From assembly GCA_001548435.1 (NCBI GenBank), contig AP017308.1:4287030-4351029 (forward strand): 64,000 bases of DNA, read 5' to 3'. Made by a program: the position numbers and the translations under genes. Source of the DNA: Leptolyngbya sp. NIES-3755. Its GTDB lineage: Bacteria > Cyanobacteriota > Cyanobacteriia > Leptolyngbyales > Leptolyngbyaceae. The first letter of the stretch is position 1; each line of letters begins with the position of its first letter. Positions 41,359-48,897 of the stretch are shown here, piece by piece. The notes under the pieces are model-generated. The model saw only the letters and a program-made list of their open reading frames with translations, made no database searches and was not told the origin of the DNA.

Positions 41359-42399
41359 ATGATTTCACCCAACACTGACGCATCGAAACCACTGGCAACG
41401 ATTGACTATGACAACCTATTGCAACCAATGGGAGCAGACATCGGCAACGGACAGCTTAAACTCGTCTCTGCAATGTCTGAAACTCGCACAGAGAGCTATA
41501 TCTACGAGCTTGACGAGCGCTCCCCCGATGGCGTGAAGGGGTACGTCGAATACCTCAAAGGCGATCGTGCCGACTTGATTGGTAAGCAGTGGATCGGCGG
41601 AATCAATGCCTACTACAACGGCTTGAACTCGATTCGACGGGTAACAGATGACAAGCAGGGAAAGCCGAGCTTAGGACTGCAATTGTTCCTTTCTGCTCTA
41701 TCCGAGTATGCCCACCGGGACAAATGGCACATTGCCCTAGCAGTTTCGGTGCATGACTCGAAAACACTTGGAAGTGCATTGAAACGAGCATTAGAAGGAA
41801 CTCATCAAGTTCGATTCCGCAACAAAGAAACGATCGTTTCAATCAAGGTTATCGCTGGACTGGAAGAAGGGACGGGCGCAATCATCACCTACCAAAAGCA
41901 GGCTGATATCACGAACGCGATTCTGTACGACCTGGGCAACGGAACTTTGATCGTGAGTAGCTTCAACGGCTTGAAGATGACCGACCGGAGCTATAGCCAG
42001 AATGGAGGCGTTGAAAAGCTGATTGACCAGATTGCAACTCATGACGCGATTCGAGAACGGTTGCTAAAAGAAGGCGATCGACATTTGATCCGCAAGGGTA
42101 TCGAAGCTCAGACGTTTACCTATGGCACTCAGCACCCAGACTGGAACTTTGAATCGGTCTACCGTGAAGAATTGCCCAAGTGGGTGAAAGCGGTCTTAGC
42201 TCCCACAGTGCGACCGTGGGAAGACAGGCGCGATTCTGCAACTGCTTTGATTGCGGTTGGAGGTGGGGCGCAACTGCCGGGAATTGAACCACTACTGAAC
42301 AAGAAGGGCATCAAAGTATTGCCTGATCCACTGTGGGCAAACGCACGAGGTTTGTACACTCTAGCGACTCGCAAAGTAGCCCAACTGGAGGCGAAATGA
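41359..42399 (+). CDS. parM: Actin-like ParM/StbA family segregation protein
   Basis: A 346-aa actin-like ATPase of the type that pushes plasmid copies apart. Phosphate loop 1 is GADIGNGQLKLV, loop 2 YDLGNGTLIV, and the adenosine loop IAVGGGAQLPGIEP. The end LPDPLWANARGLYTLA is typical of plasmid and phage ParM-like proteins. It is translationally coupled (ATGA) to a 70-aa gene downstream, as in parMR loci. ATG 41359 has AAAGGGA upstream; ATG 41290 would add 23 residues but lies inside an inverted repeat. A segregation gene implies that the element can exist as a replicating circle. Confidence 0.85.
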   Translation: MISPNTDASKPLATIDYDNLLQPMGADIGNGQLKLVSAMSETRTESYIYELDERSPDGVKGYVEYLKGDRADLIGKQWIGGINAYYNGLNSIRRVTDDKQGKPSLGLQLFLSALSEYAHRDKWHIALAVSVHDSKTLGSALKRALEGTHQVRFRNKETIVSIKVIAGLEEGTGAIITYQKQADITNAILYDLGNGTLIVSSFNGLKMTDRSYSQNGGVEKLIDQIATHDAIRERLLKEGDRHLIRKGIEAQTFTYGTQHPDWNFESVYREELPKWVKAVLAPTVRPWEDRRDSATALIAVGGGAQLPGIEPLLNKKGIKVLPDPLWANARGLYTLATRKVAQLEAK

Positions 42400-42608
42400 A
42401 GCAGGTTAGAGCTTCGATTCCGTCCCATCTTCAGACTGCTTTCTTTGAGGTGGGACGGCAATTAAACACCGACGATGCAACGATCATCAACACTCATATT
42501 CTCAGTTGCTACTTCACGGGCGATCGCTCTGATAGTCCGAAGCAACTCACATCGAAAGAGGGTGATAGCTATGGGCTGGATGATCTGAACGATTGGACAG
42601 AGGAATAG
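42396..42608 (+). CDS. Small ParR-like partner of ParM
   Basis: A 70-aa protein, MKQVRASIPSHLQTAFFEVG then LNTDDATIINTHILSCYF, acidic at the C terminus. A strand (Q-V-R-A-S-I) and two helices could make an RHH fold, the fold of ParR adaptors that link ParM filaments to the centromere. Its ATG overlaps the ParM stop (ATGA). The likeness is positional and structural, not sequence-based. Confidence 0.55.
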   Translation: MKQVRASIPSHLQTAFFEVGRQLNTDDATIINTHILSCYFTGDRSDSPKQLTSKEGDSYGLDDLNDWTEE

Positions 42609-42610
42609 CA

Positions 42611-42796
42611 ATGCTAAACAATCATCGATCGAAGATTTGTCGATCGTACTATCCACTTGGTAGCGTCCGAATTGGGCACAATGCGAAACTGCTCGAAAAG
42701 TACGATCGCATTTCCACCCAAGCACTGCTCAAATTGACTGCTCAAACACTTACACCTAAATGCGTCGGAGGAATCAAAAGTGTCCGAACTGTTTAG
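42611..42796 (+). CDS. Hypothetical basic protein, 61 aa
   Basis: A 61-aa ORF from ATG 42611 with GAGGAATAGCA upstream: MLNNHRSKICRSYYPLGSVR and LLKLTAQTLTPKCVGGIKSV. It is basic, with two Cys, and overlaps the next GTG start by 17 bases. No family was recognised. It is supported by the RBS and by filling the only gap in a tightly packed operon. Confidence 0.45.
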   Translation: MLNNHRSKICRSYYPLGSVRIGHNAKLLEKYDRISTQALLKLTAQTLTPKCVGGIKSVRTV

Positions 42797-43112
42797 TCAA
42801 ATCGCTAACTTCTATGGTGGCGATTCACTGCTCAAAGCAACATTCTCCGATTGTGCTTTTCTCGTGTCCGATATTGGACGATCGTTGGTTTCAGGCGATG
42901 CGATCGAGGTTAAATCCTTCGATGGCTATATCAATCGGCGCAGAACATTCGAGCAAGTTTCGCGACTAGACACGATCGTTTGTCTCAGCCGACTTTCGGC
43001 AGTACTCGAAACGAAGCTGAAATCGCTGCCAGAGAAAGAACTGGAAGTACTCGATCGAATGCGGCAACTGTCGATCGAACTGCCGAAACGGTTAGAAAAT
43101 CGCGATTTATGA
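42780..43112 (+). CDS. Hypothetical protein, 110 aa
   Basis: A 110-aa soluble protein: MSELFSQIANFYGGDSLLKA, then FSDCAFLVSDIGRSL and a long C-terminal helix (LPEKELEVLDRMRQLSIELP). It starts with GTG 42780 and GGAGG eight bases upstream. No family was recognised. After its stop comes TTTACAAATTTTGCAAATTG, which repeats a motif of the array at 38645-38729. Confidence 0.6.
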   Translation: MSELFSQIANFYGGDSLLKATFSDCAFLVSDIGRSLVSGDAIEVKSFDGYINRRRTFEQVSRLDTIVCLSRLSAVLETKLKSLPEKELEVLDRMRQLSIELPKRLENRDL

Positions 43113-43225
43113 GGTTTTACAAATTTTGCAAATTGCTCAGATTGACGACTACGACGATTAGTAGATGCTCCCCTTGATGCTTGGATTGATGAGTCAAACA
43201 GTTCTTTTTGTTTTGGCTCCTAGCT

Positions 43226-43462
43226 ATGCTGCACTGCCCAGAATTGACCGAGTTTGAAAGCCTTGCCCATTTGTACGTCAGCAATGGAGCGCTCGTGATT
43301 GAGCCGCACCAAGGTCAAACACTAACCGCTTGCGACCAAATTCCGAAAATGGTTCAGGCTTTTCTAACAGCTAACCCGGATACCCACTGTTTCAGAGTGT
43401 TCGTTCTGTTTGGCGGCGAATACCTAGAGATGCAGCTTGAAAACGTCTTGCTGTTTTCGTAA
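43226..43462 (+). CDS. Hypothetical protein, 78 aa
   Basis: A 78-aa protein, MLHCPELTEFESLAHLYVSN to LFGGEYLEMQLENVLLFS, with alternating hydrophobic residues that suggest a small beta-rich fold. ATG 43226 is chosen; a TTG at 43208 is possible. No family was recognised. It is followed by leader module 3. Confidence 0.5.
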   Translation: MLHCPELTEFESLAHLYVSNGALVIEPHQGQTLTACDQIPKMVQAFLTANPDTHCFRVFVLFGGEYLEMQLENVLLFS

Positions 43463-43470
43463 ACAATCGA

Positions 43471-43540
43471 AAGCCGTCCCCACAGCGACTAAACCGAAGG
43501 ACGGCTTCACCCACACAACGTTAATGGAGGTCTTTTCATT
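43471..43540 (+). promoter_or_regulatory. Leader module 3
   Basis: Perfect 9-bp stem AAGCCGTCC/GGACGGCTT (43471-43479 and 43499-43507), linker CACCCACACAAC, GAGG at 43527-43530, ATG at 43541. Confidence 0.75.
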
Positions 43541-43696
43541 ATGAAATCGAAAACCAAATCGAGGCTTACGGGTATTGCGATCGCTGCATTCTTCTTGCTG
43601 ATTGCATTGACCAACCGGAACTATCAGAGACGGGTCAAGGCGAATCCGACTCCACCTGACAGACCGATCATCGAGAATTTCGATTCGCGGCGTTAA
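43541..43696 (+). CDS. Single-pass membrane mini-protein, 51 aa
   Basis: A 51-aa ORF located from leader module 3. MKSKTKSRLTG is a basic cytosolic start, IAIAAFFLLIALTN a single TM helix or signal-anchor, and the rest a Pro-rich basic tail (RRVKANPTPPDRPIIENF). It is shorter than the usual gene-calling limit. No family was recognised. Confidence 0.6.
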   Translation: MKSKTKSRLTGIAIAAFFLLIALTNRNYQRRVKANPTPPDRPIIENFDSRR

Positions 43697-43724
43697 AAGT
43701 GCGATCGAACAATCTCTAATCAAA

Positions 43725-43801
43725 AGCCGATCGCCCAGCCCGTGACAAGGAAAGCGATCGGCTCACCCCAACAACATCAAATCACTGAGGATTTTCTAAT
43801 C
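43725..43801 (+). promoter_or_regulatory. Leader module 4
   Basis: Perfect 10-bp stem AGCCGATCGC/GCGATCGGCT (43725-43734 and 43754-43763), linker CACCCCAACAAC, GAGG at 43787-43790, ATG at 43802. Confidence 0.75.
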
Positions 43802-44131
43802 ATGCACCAAACTATGCACGTCGGATATCACGGCGCGGGTTTCGACAGTCCAGCGTACAAGCTCACTGAAATTTGGGGCGATTGTCTAGAAAAGATTACG
43901 AGCGGTGACAAGCTTGCTTTGATTGCGGTTCTTGCAGGTTGGCTGTCTGAAGATGACGAGAGTTACAGCATTCCACAAGCTGTTGAAGATTGCTCTCTGT
44001 CTTGCTCTGAAGCTTTCTATCTCTACACTTCTTTCTTGGCGGAACGAGAACGTCCCCTTACTCCCGATGATGCTTTGAGCTTAATCGCAGCATTGACCGC
44101 ACAACTCAAAGGAGGCGTGTACGCGAAATGA
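43802..44131 (+). CDS. Hypothetical helical protein, 109 aa
   Basis: A 109-aa protein starting MHQTMHVGYHGAGFDSPAYK, followed by several predicted helices (LTEIWGDCLEKITSGDKLAL, EDCSLSCSEAFYLYTSFLAE). It is acidic overall. The start is set by leader module 4, against the ATG at 43742 in the stem. Its stop overlaps the next ATG (ATGA). No family was recognised. Confidence 0.6.
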   Translation: MHQTMHVGYHGAGFDSPAYKLTEIWGDCLEKITSGDKLALIAVLAGWLSEDDESYSIPQAVEDCSLSCSEAFYLYTSFLAERERPLTPDDALSLIAALTAQLKGGVYAK

Positions 44132-44271
44132 CCCCAGAAAGACGAGCAAGAATCATTGCTGGAGTTCTAATTGGGCTTGCAATTCTGCAATTGATTCCCA
44201 TCCTTCCAACAGCATTCGATTTTCTCAAAGTTCGCATCGAACAAGATTTTTTACACGAGGGACAGCAATGA
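44128..44271 (+). CDS. Single-pass membrane mini-protein, 47 aa
   Basis: A 47-aa ORF with MTPERRARI, a TM helix IAGVLIGLAILQLIPILPTA and a short charged tail ending LHEGQQ. Both its start and its stop overlap the neighbouring genes by ATGA, which strongly supports translation. It is the second single-helix mini-protein in this operon. Confidence 0.65.
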   Translation: MTPERRARIIAGVLIGLAILQLIPILPTAFDFLKVRIEQDFLHEGQQ

Positions 44272-44810
44272 AAGACCTACAAAACTTCTTCAACGAACAC
44301 AAAGCTGAGTGCTTTTGTGGCGCGATCGCAGTCGTCGTTTTATTAACCAATCTCGGCAGCATCAAGCAATTCGTCGGTGAAAATAATCAATTGCGCGAAT
44401 CAATGAAGGCAGAGCAAGCCGACAATCAACGATTGGAAGTTGAGCAATTGGTATCTGAGCAGCGCAGAGAAGTGGCAAACGATCGCTATCGAAACAATTG
44501 CACCATGATTTTCTCGCTCAATCAGAAAGGGCATTATGGCGCAATTACAGAGGGATCGCCCGTCATCCGAGGCGAATTGGCTTCCAAGCTTCGCGGCAAG
44601 CAATTAGATTATCGCAAGATGTCGATCGATACGTTTCTGCCAGCAGGGATGACCATCTGTGATCCCTTGGGCAATACCGCAAAGCTTGTTAAAGATCCCA
44701 ATTTGAACGGGATTGCAGTAGCGCGTGATATTGCCAACACGGGCGATCGCGCTTTGATTCAGGCAGCAATGGATCGCGCTCGTGGCATCTTTAACAATCC
44801 AGTCAAGTAG
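44268..44810 (+). CDS. Membrane-anchored coiled-coil protein, 180 aa
   Basis: A 180-aa protein with a short N-terminal polar part, one TM helix (CGAIAVVVLLTNLGSIK), a coiled coil (about 40-75, ENNQLRESMKAEQADNQRLE) and a C-terminal domain of about 100 residues (DTFLPAGMTICDPLGNTAKL) that would be outside the cytosol if the helix is a signal-anchor. No family was recognised. Its architecture, with a helix, coiled coil and exported domain, is like that of structural parts of secretion or conjugation machines, but this is only a resemblance. Confidence 0.6.
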   Translation: MKDLQNFFNEHKAECFCGAIAVVVLLTNLGSIKQFVGENNQLRESMKAEQADNQRLEVEQLVSEQRREVANDRYRNNCTMIFSLNQKGHYGAITEGSPVIRGELASKLRGKQLDYRKMSIDTFLPAGMTICDPLGNTAKLVKDPNLNGIAVARDIANTGDRALIQAAMDRARGIFNNPVK

Positions 44811-44818
44811 GAGAAAAA

Positions 44819-45541
44819 ATGAAAGGAACAAACACAGGTACAGAAACCAATTGGAAAGACAACGCGAAAGGATTCGCACACCGAGCAGGCACAGAAGCGC
44901 GGGATGCAATGGATAATCCCTTATTCGGTTTCATCGCTTGGACGCTTGCGATCGGGCTTGGGGTGGCACTGGTACGAGTTGCAATTACCAACATTGAGCC
45001 TTACTACTCGCTGTTTCAGGGAGCAAGTAATGACGCGCCGTGGGTGAAGAATCTCCCAGTTCTCGGATGGTTTTTGACTCAATGGAACACAGTCATTAGC
45101 GCGATCGGTGCGATTCTCGTATGGGCAGTGGTGCAAATCTTCCAAGTGCTTTGGATTCTAATTGCACTCGATCGTAAAGCAAAGCGAGGAGCGCTGAAAG
45201 ATGCCCGTCGAAGTGGGATTGACCCGAATAGTTTCAGCGATCGGCGTTCTCGCAAAGTGGCTAAGGGATTGAACGGCATTCCGTTCTTCTTCATCCGATG
45301 GTCTGCGTTACTCGCGCTTGCTGCTTATGCGTTCGATTTCACGGTGGGGATTCACAAGTATCCGCCTGCTCGGAACTTGCAGGTTTTCTTTGTGGCGATC
45401 GCATCAGGCATTACTAGCCGAATTGATTGGGGCAACTTCTGGAAGCTGTTGATCATGATGTTTAGCTTTGAAGCTTTGCTGATTCCATTCGTGATTGTGG
45501 TGTTCTGGCTCCGAGCGCGTCAAGCAGACAGCGAGCTGTGA
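44819..45541 (+). CDS. Polytopic membrane protein, 240 aa
   Basis: A 240-aa protein with about five TM helices: LFGFIAWTLAIGLGVALVRV, VISAIGAILVWAVVQIFQVL, WSALLALAAYAFDF, and a pair near the C terminus ending IPFVIVVFWLRARQ. A basic cytosolic loop (DRKAKRGALKDARRSG) lies in the middle. GTAGGAGA lies before the ATG. No family was recognised. It sits between the coiled-coil protein and the TraG/FtsK-like ATPase and may be the membrane partner of the latter. Confidence 0.65.
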   Translation: MKGTNTGTETNWKDNAKGFAHRAGTEARDAMDNPLFGFIAWTLAIGLGVALVRVAITNIEPYYSLFQGASNDAPWVKNLPVLGWFLTQWNTVISAIGAILVWAVVQIFQVLWILIALDRKAKRGALKDARRSGIDPNSFSDRRSRKVAKGLNGIPFFFIRWSALLALAAYAFDFTVGIHKYPPARNLQVFFVAIASGITSRIDWGNFWKLLIMMFSFEALLIPFVIVVFWLRARQADSEL

Positions 45542-45548
45542 CGCAACA

Positions 45549-45613
45549 AAGGATCGGGATTGTTCCCCGATCCTTCTAACCCTTTCCCCACACTGAGTAG
45601 AGGTATAAACATC
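45549..45613 (+). promoter_or_regulatory. Leader module 5
   Basis: 10-bp stem AAGGATCGGG/CCCGATCCTT (45549-45558 and 45566-45575), linker with CCCCACACTGAG, TAGAGG and ATG at 45614. The stem and linker deviate most here, but the spacing is kept. Confidence 0.6.
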
Positions 45614-47146
45614 ATGTTAAGTCGTTATGACGATGCAGAGCGCAAATTCAGCCCGGACCAAATTGAAGACAAGATCGAAGATTTTGAAGAGCAAGTTTCA
45701 GGCAAGCTCACCAATGCACCGACCGGACGCTTTTTAATTGCAGCCGGAATCTTCGGAGCGCTCGTGATTCCGTGTGGACTGCCAGCCGCAGGAGCGATCG
45801 CGCTTCCGTTTCTGGTGAATGCGGTGAAGAAAGCTATCAGAAACGGACATCAAGCTGAGTACGTTGCTAAGACGGGTATTTTTTGCCATTTACTAAACCA
45901 TCGGGAAATCGCGCAGTTGATTCGATTCACAGGTCGCAAATTCATCATTGATCAAGCAGTGCAAGCACACATCGACGGGATGAAGCTCACCCCGGCAGCG
46001 ATCGAGCTAGTTGAAATGATTGAAGGTGAATTGACTCCCACATCATTCGATGAAGTTAAGAAAGCATTTGCACCGGAGCCACAGAAAGAACTTGCAGCCG
46101 TGGGAAATAAGACTCGGTTGGGTGCAATTGACGTACCAGCCCAAGCGGTGAGCAACAGTGAGCAGTCGCAATCATCGGGGTCTATTCCCGTGATTAGTCC
46201 CGTTGATTATTTGGTGGGCGATCGCTTGCGTACTTCCCTTGTCGTCTCTGTTTCAGGAGGCGGAAAGGATTTCTTGCTGTCGAATGCGGTAAGAAAGTTT
46301 CTGGAGTTGTACCCACGATTCAGCGTCGTTGTGATGGATTGCAAGGACGATGCGAAAGAGTTCGGTTACTTTGCTGATTTGCCACGGGTGAAAGTGTATC
46401 GGCTCAATTTGTCAGTTTCGTCTGATTCCACGATCTCAGCATGGATTGATGCGGTGCTGGATGACTTCAATAGCCGTCCTGAAAAAACATTGTTGATTTG
46501 CAACGAAGGAACACTCGTTCGGGAGAAGTCAAAACGATACATTGATGCGATCGCATCATTAGTTAGTTCTGGAGATTCACGTCAAAAGTACGCTTGGGAA
46601 GCTGGACAATCAGGACATACCGATGATTTGAAAATTAACGGTGCGGCGCGTTCTCGTTTCCGTCCAATGGTGATTTCAATGATGGGTGAAGAGATGCAAG
46701 TAGAAGCCATTTTAAGAGCGAAATGGTTAGCAGATTCAACCAACGATATGCAGGCTTGTAAATCAGAAATGCGGCGTTCACCTGTGGGTAGAGCATGGTC
46801 TGATGGTCAACGATGGTACGCAATGCCAACCCTCGAAAATCATGCGGGATACGATCGTGATTCTCGCTCATTTGTGCAACCTGAAACCGAAACAGTTTCG
46901 GTAGCATCAGAACCGATTCAAGACAGCAAAGAAGCTGAGGACATCAACGATAGAGGCAGCATTCAGAAGCCGAATCTTTCCCGCGCTGATTTGATGCTTG
47001 CAATCGGAATTTTAGGCGAATGGATTGATGAGAATCCAGGACTATCTTTCGATCAGATGTACGGGAATTATAGCGCTCGTCGTAAGGGTTTTAGTAGACC
47101 TGAGTTTCGCTATTTGCTAACACAAATTGAAATTCTCGATTCCTAG
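45614..47146 (+). CDS. TraG/FtsK-like membrane ATPase with atypical P-loop
   Basis: A 510-aa protein. Residues about 35-75 form two TM helices (LIAAGIFGALVIPCGLPAAG, AIALPFLVNAV). The ATPase domain begins near 215: VVSVSGGGKDFLLSNA stands at the Walker A place, but with Asp after Lys instead of Ser/Thr; VVVMDCKDD is a Walker B-like strand and TLLICNEGT a sensor-like strand, and DSRQKYAWEAGQSGHTDDL may be the arginine-rich sensor part. A C-terminal helical domain (LMLAIGILGEWIDENPGLSF) follows. It is the last gene of the operon. A role in DNA movement at the membrane is an inference from fold and context. Confidence 0.65.
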   Translation: MLSRYDDAERKFSPDQIEDKIEDFEEQVSGKLTNAPTGRFLIAAGIFGALVIPCGLPAAGAIALPFLVNAVKKAIRNGHQAEYVAKTGIFCHLLNHREIAQLIRFTGRKFIIDQAVQAHIDGMKLTPAAIELVEMIEGELTPTSFDEVKKAFAPEPQKELAAVGNKTRLGAIDVPAQAVSNSEQSQSSGSIPVISPVDYLVGDRLRTSLVVSVSGGGKDFLLSNAVRKFLELYPRFSVVVMDCKDDAKEFGYFADLPRVKVYRLNLSVSSDSTISAWIDAVLDDFNSRPEKTLLICNEGTLVREKSKRYIDAIASLVSSGDSRQKYAWEAGQSGHTDDLKINGAARSRFRPMVISMMGEEMQVEAILRAKWLADSTNDMQACKSEMRRSPVGRAWSDGQRWYAMPTLENHAGYDRDSRSFVQPETETVSVASEPIQDSKEAEDINDRGSIQKPNLSRADLMLAIGILGEWIDENPGLSFDQMYGNYSARRKGFSRPEFRYLLTQIEILDS

Positions 47147-47240
47147 TGCCACGGTTGCCACGGGCAAAAAAGAGACGTGCCCCGCCCCGTGGCAGACCCG
47201 TGGCAGACCCGTGGCAGGTCTACCCGTGGCAACCGTGGCA
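47147..47240. repeat. CCCGTGGCA iteron array framed by a perfect 18-bp inverted repeat
   Basis: Seven 9-mers (A/C)CCGTGGCA: two inverted at 47147-47155 and 47156-47164, three direct at 47186, 47197 and 47208 (11-bp spacing), two direct at 47223 and 47232. The first and last pairs make a perfect 18-bp inverted repeat (47147-47164 against 47223-47240). It begins one base after the ATPase stop. It could be a replication, transfer or partition site, or a strong regulator-binding site. Confidence 0.8.
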
Positions 47241-47740
47241 AGATACAGCAAAAATTAAGCACGTCTACGATCGTACTTTCAAACTATTAGAAAAATGATT
47301 CAACCCTTTAACGAAACCAACTACGGAGCCTGCGCGATCGCACTGCTCAAAATCATCGCAAACGTGGGGTAATTCATCGTCACCAGCGAACACACATATC
47401 GCGACACTGCTTGTACTGAAGTTCGTAAATTCTGTGTGCTTTGTACGTTAAGCATTAGTGATTTAGAACACTCTCGAATGAATGCAGCAATTACACCAGG
47501 ATTAATCGAACATTGCGCGATCGTATCGGGTATCGTTGCCGTTGCATCAGAACGCGAATTGAAACGTATCGAATCCGGGTTGAGACAAAATCCCGTCTGG
47601 TGGGGTGTCATCGAATTTGATGCGTAAATCGAATTGAATTGTTCCTGTTCCTGCTGGGTGCTTGATATCACCCGGAGCAATATCGGAAATTTTCGACTTG
47701 GGATTGTAGGGGGGAATTGTTAAAACCATTGTTTCCATGC
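47241..47740. other. 500-bp stretch without a well-supported gene
   Basis: Several overlapping short ORFs exist on both strands. The best is a 63-aa minus-strand ORF (47547-47738, METMVLTIPPYNPKSKISDI), but it begins just beyond a terminator and lacks a clear RBS. An 11-mer CCCGGAGCAAT occurs twice (47671 and 47750). It may be a decayed gene region. Confidence 0.4.
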
Positions 47741-47744
47741 GAAA

Positions 47745-47773
47745 AACCGCCCGGAGCAATGCCCGAAGCGGTT
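47745..47773 (-). terminator. Rho-independent terminator of the 114-aa gene
   Basis: On the minus strand AACCGC, a 17-nt loop, GCGGTT followed by TTTCG, 28 bases beyond the stop of the gene at 47801. Confidence 0.7.
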
Positions 47774-47800
47774 TGGGAGTATTAGCGCGATCGTATCTGT

Positions 47801-48145
47801 CTATATTGTCGGGTGCGAATTGGGCGATCGCAACATTTGATCAAGCTTGCTCAATCTGCGCTGCAATTGCTCGATCGCTTTTCCTCGATCGATTTCTGCC
47901 TGAACGTTTGCGATGTCTTCTAGCCGGACATATTCAGACGCTTTGCCATTCGGGAGCAGCTTGTTTCTGCCTGCCCGGAGCCGACCGTATTTGTAGTCGT
48001 TTTGAGATTTCTTGCTTGCAGTTCCCGCCGCCGCCGCCAGGTCGAGGCGCACCCCAACGCGATACGTACCTTCCGATCTCAGTTGCTCGATCCTCGCTTC
48101 GATGTCGGAGCGCTCGGCTTGCAGGTCAGACTTACTCTTTCTCAT
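47801..48145 (-). CDS. Basic coiled-coil protein, 114 aa
   Basis: A 114-aa protein: an N-terminal helix (LQAERSDIEARIEQLRSEG), a Gly/Ala/basic middle (YKYGRLRAGRNKLLPNGK) and a C-terminal helix (EIDRGKAIEQLQRRLSKLDQ). It is basic and may bind nucleic acid. No family was recognised. A 15-bp inverted repeat lies just upstream at 48153-48216 and looks like an operator. The start is ATG 48145. Confidence 0.6.
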   Translation of the reverse strand: MRKSKSDLQAERSDIEARIEQLRSEGTYRVGVRLDLAAAAGTASKKSQNDYKYGRLRAGRNKLLPNGKASEYVRLEDIANVQAEIDRGKAIEQLQRRLSKLDQMLRSPNSHPTI

Positions 48146-48152
48146 GGCTCAC

Positions 48153-48216
48153 TATTCATGTAACATTTGCGGCTAAATCTAGGATAACTCATTTAGAGCA
48201 TAATGTTACATGAATA
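48153..48216. promoter_or_regulatory. 15-bp inverted repeat upstream of the 114-aa gene
   Basis: Perfect inverted repeat TATTCATGTAACATT (48153-48167) and AATGTTACATGAATA (48202-48216), enclosing CTAAAT...ATTTAG. It lies 8 bases upstream of the start and could be a dimer-binding operator or a leader stem. Confidence 0.6.
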
Positions 48217-48275
48217 AACAGAATGAATGATGGCGAGGGGACAGCACAGAACGCCGCGTAATGCGGACGGTAGGA

Positions 48276-48842
48276 TCAATGCTGTCCTCGTCGTTGTTGC
48301 ATATAGCCTTTCATGTACTCGCGCTTATATTCAGTGCGATCGCGACTGGGAATGATGACTTCCCCGATCAGCTCGAAATACTCCCGAAACCTCGATTTCC
48401 GCTTACCCAGATAAAACAGTACCGAGGGGAACGGAGCCGCATTGCCCTTATTTTTGGCGTTCAAGAACTTTAGCCGCCCGTGGATGTTGCAGCGTGGATA
48501 CTCGCTCAGTCGTTTGTACCACTGGGTATCGGTGCGACTGGGAACCAGAAATAGAATTTGCTGAGCATTGCCTGATTCGTATTCGATCGCGACTTTGTTC
48601 GCCCAATCTTTCAACGCATTACCGTAGGGCGGATTCACGAACACTTTTCCATGCCACGGTTGCGACAGTCCATCATCCTCGATCGTGAACTGTTGCCGAG
48701 AGGGAGTATGCGGATTTTCGCGATCGTTGCAGCAGGGGTCTAAGTCGATTAAGTCATCGTAGAAGCGCAGAACGCGATACAACAAATCGTGAGGTGTGTA
48801 GTGTTCGTTGTCGTTTGAACTGAACATCAAATCATGGTTCAT
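48276..48842 (-). CDS. Phage-type DNA N6-adenine methyltransferase (Dam family)
   Basis: A 188-aa enzyme that methylates adenine in DNA. The start MFSSNDNEHYTPHDLLYRVL, then DLIDLDPCCND (SAM-side acidic motif) and KVFVNPPYGNALKDWANKV with the catalytic N-P-P-Y, then FLVPSRTDTQWYKRL, match the small phage Dam family (PF05869). Such genes are common in prophages and satellites, where they protect element DNA or mark replication. The basic tail ends MKGYMQQRRGQH. A nested stem (48237-48290) covers the 3' end of the gene. Confidence 0.85.
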   Translation of the reverse strand: MNHDLMFSSNDNEHYTPHDLLYRVLRFYDDLIDLDPCCNDRENPHTPSRQQFTIEDDGLSQPWHGKVFVNPPYGNALKDWANKVAIEYESGNAQQILFLVPSRTDTQWYKRLSEYPRCNIHGRLKFLNAKNKGNAAPFPSVLFYLGKRKSRFREYFELIGEVIIPSRDRTEYKREYMKGYMQQRRGQH

Positions 48843-48897
48843 TGGTTAGACCCAAAAACATTAGATTGTTAGACACTATTATAACGCTTAAAATTGT

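Noticed and set aside
47321-47680. 119-aa minus-strand ORF after the iteron array
   Set aside because: Composition is unlike a folded protein, there is no RBS, it overlaps other ORFs in both strands, and it lies beyond a terminator. Not reported as a gene.
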